NCBI GenBank assembly: GCA_964537395.1
Contig: CAZIBN010000007.1
Coordinates: 5,364-69,363 of the forward strand
Direction: 5' to 3'
Length of the DNA: 64,000 nt
From: GWA2-66-18 sp964537395
Lineage (GTDB): Bacteria; Elusimicrobiota; Elusimicrobia; UBA1565; UBA9628
A program made the translations under genes and the position numbers. A model generated the notes under the pieces. It had not been told where the DNA came from and searched no databases. It was given only the letters and a program-made list of their open reading frames with translations. Shown piece after piece: positions 58,115-64,000 of this stretch. Every line of letters starts with the position of its first letter. The stretch's first letter is position 1.

Positions 58115-59467
58115 ATGACGAGAAGGGCTTTGTCGCTCCTCCTCGCCCTCGCGCTGGCCGCTCCGAACGCCGGGGCGGTCGCTTTTAACGATGTTTTGCC
58201 GGGCGCCAGGGCGATGGGCATGGGCACCGCGTATTCGGCGATCGCCGACGACGCGTTCGGCCTGTTTTATAACCCCGCCGGCACGGCGAACACGCCCTAC
58301 GTCCAGGGCGCGGGCACGGTCGGCCGGATGCTGTCGCCGAGGGGGCCATTATCCTTCGTCTCGGCCGTCTACCTGAGGCCGTATGAATCGATCAATACGG
58401 CGACCGTGGGAGCCGCCTATCATCTCGAGCGCCAGCGCAACGGCGGCGACATCGATTCCCTGATGTTCAACTACGCTCAGGAGTACAAGGTCCGCGACCT
58501 TCCGTTGTCAAAGCCGCTCAAGATCGGGGCCAACGTCAAGATCGTCAACTCCGACACGGGCGACGGGACTAATGACAAGTTCGGGCTCGGCTTTGACGTG
58601 GGCGTGATCGCCCGCTCGAACATGGGCCTGTCGGCCGGCATCGTCCTCAGCGACCTGGTCACCGCGCTGGCGTACCCGCGCCCCGCCATCACGCTCGCGA
58701 CGGCGTACAGCTGGGACCGGCGCTTCACGCTCGCCGGCGACTTCCGCATTCGCGGCGGCCTGGCGGAGTTTTATCCCGGCATCGAGGCGTCGTTTCATCA
58801 GGGGCTTCTCCGCTTGCGGGCGGGCAAGGGGCTGACCCTGGACGGCGTGAACACTTTCGCCTTCGGCCTCGGCCTGAACTTCTCGCCGATGATCCTCGAC
58901 ATCGCGATGTCCCTGCCGACCGGGGGCCTCAATCGCTCGGGCGGCGGATATCAGGGCACCTTCAGCTACCGGTTCGGCGCGCCGTCCTTCACCGGACAAT
59001 TCATCGGCGAGGCGGCGGCGCGGGCGGAGAGCGTGCGCACGGATCTTTCGAACCTCGAGCAGAAGCAGAAGACGATGTCCCAGCAGGCCGGCACGGCCGA
59101 GAGCAATAAAACGACTGCCGAATCCCAGCTTCGTGTCTTGGAAAAGCGCGTGGCCGAGGCTCAGGACGAGTACCGCGTCCTGCTCAAGCGCAACGATGAG
59201 CTCGATTACCGCGCCGCCGAGAAGGCCGCCGGCCTTGTGGGCAAGCCGAAGCCCGTCGAGATCAAGGTCAAGCGGGCGAAGCCGGCGCCGCCCGCGTGGC
59301 CCAAGCGCCATATCGTGGCGGCCGGAGACACCTTGCGCACGATGGCCAAGGAGTATTACGGCGATCCCAACCAGTGGGAGAAGATCTACGACGCGAACCG
59401 GGAAAAGGTCGAGCGCGGCCTGCCCTCCGAGGGCGCCTCCCTCGTGATCCCCGCGCCGAACCCCTGA
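58115..59467 (+). CDS. PorV/PorQ-like outer-membrane protein with coiled coil and LysM
   Basis: The 450-residue precursor has a signal peptide (about 1-22). It continues with LPGARAMGMGTAYSAIADDA and FGLFYNPAGTA, the hallmark start of PorV/PorQ and FadL-like barrels. The barrel ends near GTFSYRFGAP (about 290), followed by a coiled coil (about 305-375, LSNLEQKQKTMSQQAGTAES) and a C-terminal LysM-like domain (about 400-450, HIVAAGDTLRTMAKEYYG). Such a fusion would anchor the barrel to peptidoglycan. It heads an operon with the next two genes. Confidence 0.8.
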   Translation: MTRRALSLLLALALAAPNAGAVAFNDVLPGARAMGMGTAYSAIADDAFGLFYNPAGTANTPYVQGAGTVGRMLSPRGPLSFVSAVYLRPYESINTATVGAAYHLERQRNGGDIDSLMFNYAQEYKVRDLPLSKPLKIGANVKIVNSDTGDGTNDKFGLGFDVGVIARSNMGLSAGIVLSDLVTALAYPRPAITLATAYSWDRRFTLAGDFRIRGGLAEFYPGIEASFHQGLLRLRAGKGLTLDGVNTFAFGLGLNFSPMILDIAMSLPTGGLNRSGGGYQGTFSYRFGAPSFTGQFIGEAAARAESVRTDLSNLEQKQKTMSQQAGTAESNKTTAESQLRVLEKRVAEAQDEYRVLLKRNDELDYRAAEKAAGLVGKPKPVEIKVKRAKPAPPAWPKRHIVAAGDTLRTMAKEYYGDPNQWEKIYDANREKVERGLPSEGASLVIPAPNP

Positions 59468-59468
59468 T

Positions 59469-60620
59469 ATGGCCGCCATCGGATTGCTGGCGAAGGAGGC
59501 CTCGGACCGGGAGCTTCTCGGGCTGATGCTCGGCGAGCTCGGCCACAGCGCCGAGGGCGCGGGCCGTCTTGAAGAGGCGATCGAGTTCGCTCGCGAGCGC
59601 AAGACCCGCGCGTTCCTGCTCGTGGACGGCGGAGGCGCCGACGCCGAGAGCCTGACGCGCGAACTGATCCGTGCGTTCCCGCTCCTGCCTGTCGTGGTCG
59701 CGATGAAGGTGCGCGACGCCAGCCGCGCGGTCGCGCTGATGCGCGTGGGCGCGGTCGAGGTCGTGGCGCCGCCGTGGACGCCGGAGGATCTTAAGGCCTC
59801 GGTCTCCAAGGGCCTGCGCTTCCAGGGCACGGTGATGACGGCCGCGAGCGCGGCTCCTCTGAGCCGCTCGCCGATCTGGTACGCGCTGGCCGTGTCGCTG
59901 TTCCTGGCCGCGGGCCTCGGCGTCGCCTCTCTCAAGCGCGTCGACCTCAACCGCGCGGCCGTCGCCGCGCGCACCGACCGCTGGGAGCTGCCGGTGCGCC
60001 ATCCTGCGGGCCTGGCGTTCGACGGGAAATCGCTGTGGCTCGTCGAGTGGTTCACCCAGTCTTTCTATTCGTTATCTCCCAATGACACGTCCGTACAGAT
60101 CGTGCGCCATTTGACCGCCGAGACGCCGGTGGCCGCGGCGTTCACCACCGAGGCGATGTGGACGGTCTCGGCTGACGGCACCGTCATCCGCCGCATGCGC
60201 GACGACAAGATGACGCCGTTGATGCGGTACCCCAAGGCCGCGCCCAACTCGGCGGGCCTCGCCTTCGACGGGCTCTACCTGTGGACGCTGGACGCGCGCG
60301 CGAAGGTCCTGCGCAAGCACCTCGTGGACCGAGAGCTCAGCGTGATCGCGACGTATAAATGGCGCGGCCTCAAGCCGGCCGGCCTTCTTTATGACGGGCG
60401 ATCGCTCTGGTCTCTCGATGCCGTGAACCGGCGGCTCCTGAGGCACGGCCTCGATCACCCGGAGGATTTCGTCGATTCCATCCCGCTGTCCGAATACGCC
60501 GAGGGCGCCTATAAGCTGGTGGGCGCGGCCTGGGACGGCTCCCGCTTCTGGACCGTGGGCGAGGCGGTCGACGGCAAAGGGCCGGCTCGGCTGGTCCGGC
60601 ATAAAGAGGAGGCGCGATGA
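59469..60620 (+). CDS. Pseudo-receiver, membrane helix and beta-propeller fusion
   Basis: The 383-residue protein has an N-terminal receiver-like domain (about 1-120), where the position of the phospho-Asp is weakly conserved (LLVDGGG), a membrane helix (about 138-158), and a beta-propeller-like domain made of repeats LAFDGKSLWLVE, LAFDGLYLWTLD and LLYDGRSLWSLD. The propeller is exported and probably binds a ligand or protein. It starts right after the PorV-LysM gene and its stop overlaps the PilZ-like start. Confidence 0.7.
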   Translation: MAAIGLLAKEASDRELLGLMLGELGHSAEGAGRLEEAIEFARERKTRAFLLVDGGGADAESLTRELIRAFPLLPVVVAMKVRDASRAVALMRVGAVEVVAPPWTPEDLKASVSKGLRFQGTVMTAASAAPLSRSPIWYALAVSLFLAAGLGVASLKRVDLNRAAVAARTDRWELPVRHPAGLAFDGKSLWLVEWFTQSFYSLSPNDTSVQIVRHLTAETPVAAAFTTEAMWTVSADGTVIRRMRDDKMTPLMRYPKAAPNSAGLAFDGLYLWTLDARAKVLRKHLVDRELSVIATYKWRGLKPAGLLYDGRSLWSLDAVNRRLLRHGLDHPEDFVDSIPLSEYAEGAYKLVGAAWDGSRFWTVGEAVDGKGPARLVRHKEEAR

Positions 60621-60928
60621 AGCAGGCGCCGTTCCTCGTCCCCGCCCTCCTGCGCTTCCCGGGCTCCTCCGCGCGCCAGGACTCGTGGGGCCGCCTGCTT
60701 GAGATCACCGGGGGAGGATGCGAGCTGTCCACCGCGGCCCGCCTGACGAAAGGCGAGACTGTTCTGGTTCAGTTCGAGCTTGGAGGCGATCGACTGCTCC
60801 TCCGCGCGCGCGTGCATCACGCCTACGACGACGATGACGGGGGCCGCGTGGCCGAGCTGCGCTGGAGCGACATGGTGGAGCGCCGCCGCCTGGCGCGCGC
60901 CCTGCTGGACGTGCTTTCCCGCGCCTGA
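60617..60928 (+). CDS. PilZ-like small protein
   Basis: The 103-residue protein has a beta-barrel pattern (LLEITGGGCELSTAARLTKG, TVLVQFELGGDRLLL, RVHHAYDDDDGGRVAEL) resembling PilZ domains, but the c-di-GMP motifs RxxxR and D/NxSxxG are not clear. It therefore could be a degenerate PilZ or a related barrel. ATGA overlap with the preceding gene couples it to the REC-propeller protein. Confidence 0.6.
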   Translation: MKQAPFLVPALLRFPGSSARQDSWGRLLEITGGGCELSTAARLTKGETVLVQFELGGDRLLLRARVHHAYDDDDGGRVAELRWSDMVERRRLARALLDVLSRA

Positions 60929-60949
60929 GGGCGCAGTCCGGCGGCAGGG

Positions 60950-61633
60950 TCAGAGGTAGGGAGTGAAGATTCGCTCGAGCTTCTGAAGCGAACGGCTCAT
61001 CAGCGCCGCCGTCGGCAAAAGGAAGCAGTCCAGGCTGACGATCGCGTTCAGGTTCGCGTCCTTCATGGGCAGGGAGCGCAGGCGTTCCACGAAATCGCGG
61101 TTGACCTGGCCGATGTCTCCCTCGATCTTCTCGAGGCCGCTCAAGTCCCAGTCCGCCGAAAGGCCCTTCCGGGCGCGGAAGAACTGGGCGAACAGGTACA
61201 TCGAGATCGTGCGGTAGCGCGTCTCCTCGACCTCCGCGAACGGCAGGTGGGTCAAGGTCATCGGCCGGAGCTTGTCCAGGATCGGGCAGCCGCTGCTGGC
61301 CATGATCAGGCCGAACAGGCCGCTGACCGCCTTCTGCAGGCTGAGTCGCTTGTGGTATTCCCGCGCCGGCGTGGTCACCCAGACCTCGACGTCCTCGTAG
61401 GAAAGGCGGTTGAGAAAACGGTCGATCGCCGGCGCCAGGTTCACGGCCACGGGGCAGCGCGGCGAGGCTTCCGCCTTCAGCGGACAATTCCCGCATTGAT
61501 GATTTCCGAGCGCCGTCCATTCGGGCGGCGTCGCGTCGGCCGGCGCCTGGTAGGCCAAGGTCGCCGCGTCGATATCGACCGCGAACGCGTCCTCTTGGCC
61601 GTCGGGAAATTTGAATCGGTAGTTGATCATCAT
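60950..61633 (-). CDS. Conserved cytoplasmic protein with Cys motifs (DUF6901-like)
   Basis: The 227-residue protein has CGNCPLKAEASPRCPVAVNL (Cys at about 47, 50 and 60), a fourth Cys in SSGCPILDK (about 116), and the phrase LTHLPFAEVEETRYRTISMY, which I remember from a widespread conserved hypothetical family. Cys spacing suggests a metal or Fe-S site. The frame is open far upstream, but that part is antisense to the next gene and is rejected. Starts at 61633 or 61630 are equally possible. Confidence 0.65.
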   Translation of the reverse strand: MMINYRFKFPDGQEDAFAVDIDAATLAYQAPADATPPEWTALGNHQCGNCPLKAEASPRCPVAVNLAPAIDRFLNRLSYEDVEVWVTTPAREYHKRLSLQKAVSGLFGLIMASSGCPILDKLRPMTLTHLPFAEVEETRYRTISMYLFAQFFRARKGLSADWDLSGLEKIEGDIGQVNRDFVERLRSLPMKDANLNAIVSLDCFLLPTAALMSRSLQKLERIFTPYL

Positions 61634-61714
61634 GGGTGAACGGGAGGCCATCATACCATGAATGCTCCGGCGAGGGCGCTTCTGGACGTTCTCTCGAAAT
61701 GCTAGCTTGAGCTT

Positions 61715-63706
61715 ATGTCCATCCCGGCGCCGAGCGTCGAGCGGCGCGCGGCCCTGATCGCGGCGGGCCTTCTCACCGCGGGCTTCCTGACTCTGTGGCT
61801 GCTTCTCCCGGATAAGACCTTCGTCTTCGACGGGGTCCTGTTCGCCGACGTCATCGAGCGCAAGGGCGTGGATTGGCGCCTGTCGCTCTACAATCCTCGG
61901 CATCTGCTCTTCAACCCGGCATTCCAACTGCTCCGCGACGCCCTCTCCGGCATTGGCGTGCCCATCGGCGCGTACCGTCTGGTGCAGGTCGTCAATGCGT
62001 TCGCGGGCGCCGCCGGGCTGTGGCTGTTCGGCGGCCTGCTGCGCCGGCTCGCCGACGACGACTCCGTCGCCGTGCTCGGGGCGGCGATCCTCGGCGCGTC
62101 CTGGACCTTCGGTACGCGAGCGACCGAGGGGCAGGTGTACATGCTGCTCGCCTTCGGCGGGCTGTGGACGCTGTGGTCGGCGGCGCGCCTGCTCGAGGCT
62201 CCCTCGATCGCCCGCGCCCTCGATCTCGCCGCGGCGTTCTCCTTGACGGTCTTGTTCCACGTGGCCGGCGCGTTCCTGGCGCCCGCTGTTTTCGCGGCGT
62301 TGTGGCTCGCCTTCCCCTCTCGCCGGTCGCTTATGCTGCCGGCGATCGGGCTCGCCTCCGGGATCATCCTGATCCCGTACTACCTTCATTTCGGAGGCCA
62401 GGGCCTGGAGGCGCTCACAAGCCGGACGGCGGAATATTACCTCCCCGACGATCGCGGCTACTGGGCCGGCCTGTTCATCGGATTCTGGAACCGCTGCGGG
62501 CTTACGATGTGGGGGCGAGGCCTGGTCTCGTGGAATGAAGCGGCGCGGGGTTTCATTCTCCTTCCCGAGGGGACGGCGGCGGCGGTCGGGTTGATGCTTT
62601 GGGTCACGGTCGCGGGTGCTTTGTCCGGCGCCTGGAAGGTGCTCGACGAGCGCCGCAGGAACCTGGCCTGCGTGCTCGCGCTTGCCTGGGCGGGCTTCGT
62701 GTTCCTGAACGCGTTTTGGTGCGGTGGGCTGTTCTTCGCGGTGATCCCCGCCGCGTGCCTGCTGGCGCTTCTCACCGTCGCGGCCGGCCCCCGCCTGAAG
62801 GCGCTGAAGCCCGCGCGGCGGCGGCGCCTTATCTACGCGCTGGGCGCGGCCGTGCCGGCGCTCGCGGCCTGGAATGCGCGAGCCGGCCTTTGGCCCCAAA
62901 GCCTGATCGAAAACAACGCCGCGTATGACCAGGCCCTGTACATCAAGGCGCATACGGTGCCAAGCTCGTACATCGTCATCGCGGGCGTGGTGAACTCGAA
63001 CCTGAAGGTCTATATCCCGAGCGTCGCGGGGCGCGCGCGCGAGGTGCTTGAGTACTATTTCATGGCGAACTCCAAAGGCGAGGGGCTGGCGCTCCTTAAG
63101 TTCAACATCGAGGACCACGTCAAGTTCGGTATTCCGATATACATCCTTGGCGAGGTCTTGGAAGATCCCAGCACGGTGGCGGAAATGCGCCGTATGTGGG
63201 GCATCACCTCCGGGGATATCCAAGGCGCGTTCGGGCCCGGCCGCCTTGTAAGGATGGCGCGCCGCCCCGACGTCTCCCTCTATCTGTTCGTGCCGGAGAA
63301 ACGGCGTCCGGAGCTGTTTGTCGGTCTGTCATACTCCGTGATCACCGAGGCCGATATCGTCCGCCGCCAGGAGTCGGTGGCGGCGCTGAGAATGGTCGTT
63401 CAAGAGATGACGCCGGCCGAACGGCGACGAGCGGGAGACTTGCTGCGCTCGAGCGGCTGGGGCTTGAACCTTCTTCGTGAAGGCTACGCCGCGCTGATGA
63501 ACGAAGAGAATCGACGCATGGCCGAGACTCGCGAGGCGAGCTACCGCGACTACCAGAAAACCGCCGACTTCTGGCTCCATGTGGGGAATCTGTATGAGAT
63601 CCTCGGCCTGAAGCCGGAGATGATGGATGCGTGGAGCAAGGCTCAGGCGATCTCCGGCAACAAAGACATGCTCAAGCGTATCCTGGCCGGGAGAAAGTCG
63701 AAATGA
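61715..63706 (+). CDS. Polytopic GT39-like membrane protein
   Basis: The 663-residue protein has about ten to twelve membrane segments in its first 400 residues and a helical, soluble C-terminal third (from about 400). The N-terminus TFVFDGVLFADVIERKG carries an acidic residue as in polyprenol-dependent glycosyltransferases (GT39/ArnT), but no clear catalytic motif is visible. It may transfer a sugar to a surface molecule. TAGCTT is at -12 to -7 of ATG 61715. Confidence 0.6.
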   Translation: MSIPAPSVERRAALIAAGLLTAGFLTLWLLLPDKTFVFDGVLFADVIERKGVDWRLSLYNPRHLLFNPAFQLLRDALSGIGVPIGAYRLVQVVNAFAGAAGLWLFGGLLRRLADDDSVAVLGAAILGASWTFGTRATEGQVYMLLAFGGLWTLWSAARLLEAPSIARALDLAAAFSLTVLFHVAGAFLAPAVFAALWLAFPSRRSLMLPAIGLASGIILIPYYLHFGGQGLEALTSRTAEYYLPDDRGYWAGLFIGFWNRCGLTMWGRGLVSWNEAARGFILLPEGTAAAVGLMLWVTVAGALSGAWKVLDERRRNLACVLALAWAGFVFLNAFWCGGLFFAVIPAACLLALLTVAAGPRLKALKPARRRRLIYALGAAVPALAAWNARAGLWPQSLIENNAAYDQALYIKAHTVPSSYIVIAGVVNSNLKVYIPSVAGRAREVLEYYFMANSKGEGLALLKFNIEDHVKFGIPIYILGEVLEDPSTVAEMRRMWGITSGDIQGAFGPGRLVRMARRPDVSLYLFVPEKRRPELFVGLSYSVITEADIVRRQESVAALRMVVQEMTPAERRRAGDLLRSSGWGLNLLREGYAALMNEENRRMAETREASYRDYQKTADFWLHVGNLYEILGLKPEMMDAWSKAQAISGNKDMLKRILAGRKSK

Positions 63707-63733
63707 CCGCGGCCGAAATGCTAATTTAGCGTC

Positions 63734-64000
63734 ATGTCTACCTCTACGGTCGCGCGACGGACCGCGCTGTATGATTCCCACAAGCAGCTGGGCGGCAAGA
63801 TCGTCGATTTTCACGGCTGGGAGCTCCCGGTCCAGTATGAGTCCGTCATGAAGGAGCATGAGGCGACGCGCCATCGCTGCGGCCTCTTTGACGTCTCCCA
63901 CATGGGCCAGGTGTTCGTGACCGGGCCGGACGCCCTCAAGTTCCTGCAGAAGGTCAACGCCAACGACATCTCCCGCATCGGCCCGGGCAAGGCGATCTAC
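63734..64000 (+). CDS. gcvT: Aminomethyltransferase GcvT, 5' part
   Basis: The first 89 residues are visible; the gene continues past the window edge. TALYDSHKQLGGKIVDFHGW and ELPVQYESVMKEHEATR then CGLFDVSHMGQVFVTGPDAL are the N-terminal signatures of T-protein of the glycine cleavage system, which transfers a methylene group from the aminomethyl-lipoyl H-protein to tetrahydrofolate. TAATTT is at -12 to -7 of the ATG, giving a likely leaderless transcript. Confidence 0.92.
   Translation, partial: MSTSTVARRTALYDSHKQLGGKIVDFHGWELPVQYESVMKEHEATRHRCGLFDVSHMGQVFVTGPDALKFLQKVNANDISRIGPGKAIY

Noticed and set aside
61634..63223. Upstream extension of the Cys-motif protein frame (minus strand)
   Set aside because: It is antisense to the polytopic membrane protein and is low-complexity Arg/Glu/Gln-rich.

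Overview
This window is a GC-rich, gene-dense chromosomal stretch of a Gram-negative (diderm) bacterium. Envelope evidence includes beta-barrel outer-membrane proteins, an OmpA/Pal-like protein, signal peptides, lipoboxes and an AmiC-type amidase. Taxonomy is inference only: the mix of PorV-like barrels, a B-type succinate dehydrogenase and unusual Ala/Pro-rich secreted fusion proteins made me think of a GC-rich Elusimicrobiota-like or other deep-branching lineage, but nothing here proves it. There is no rRNA, CRISPR array, prophage or transposase gene. One tRNA gene (Pro, TGG) is present. No stretch longer than 300 bases lacks a gene.

Layout. 1-7 kb: the end of an NTT/MFS-like carrier, an arsR-arsC-acr3 arsenic operon, a TauE-type exporter with a response regulator, a hybrid histidine kinase, Sua5 and a PAP2 phosphatase. 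7-13.4 kb: polyphosphate:AMP phosphotransferase, a FIST-adenylate cyclase fusion, a CNT nucleoside carrier and an MFS carrier. 13.5-22 kb: a signal-peptide-bearing ATP-grasp/MFS fusion, a nitrilase-like protein lacking its catalytic Cys, and a signal-peptide-bearing Lon-type protease. 22-29 kb: RlmF, an XRE regulator, an OmpA-like protein, tRNA-Pro, two SPFH proteins followed by a 2H-phosphoesterase-like gene with a CTG start, and an EipA-like protein. 29-31.8 kb: a lipid-glycosylation cassette (HpnI-like glycosyltransferase, HpnK-like deacetylase, two half-size EamA/SMR proteins). 31.8-32.6 kb: a small nucleotidyltransferase cassette between 88-bp direct repeats. 32.6-41 kb: epimerase and DegT aminotransferase, then a seven-gene run sdhCAB, RF-like, Ser/Thr kinase, DUF2203-like, HutD-like. 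41-54 kb: oligopeptide-binding protein, Nth, then a long minus-strand run centred on the cell wall (C39/NlpC double peptidase, Mur ligase, TIKI/ChaN-like protein, amidase, GAF-PAS, thioredoxin-like, hydrolase). 54-64 kb: porin, hydrolase, twin small lipoproteins, PorV-LysM protein, REC-TM-propeller and PilZ-like proteins, a polytopic GT39-like protein and the start of gcvT.

Three themes cut across the window. (1) Three unrelated proteins carry the same kind of N-terminus: a signal peptide ending AW(A/S)-QT followed by an Ala/Pro/Ser-rich linker. (2) Many genes have a sigma70-type -10 hexamer about 7 to 12 bases before the start codon, so much of the transcription looks leaderless; the sdh promoter also has an FNR-like box centred at -41.5 from the inferred start. 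(3) Small palindromic repeat families sit between genes: one with constant GTGTCAGGC ends and variable interiors, and one 40-bp TTATCCCC...GGGGATAA type.
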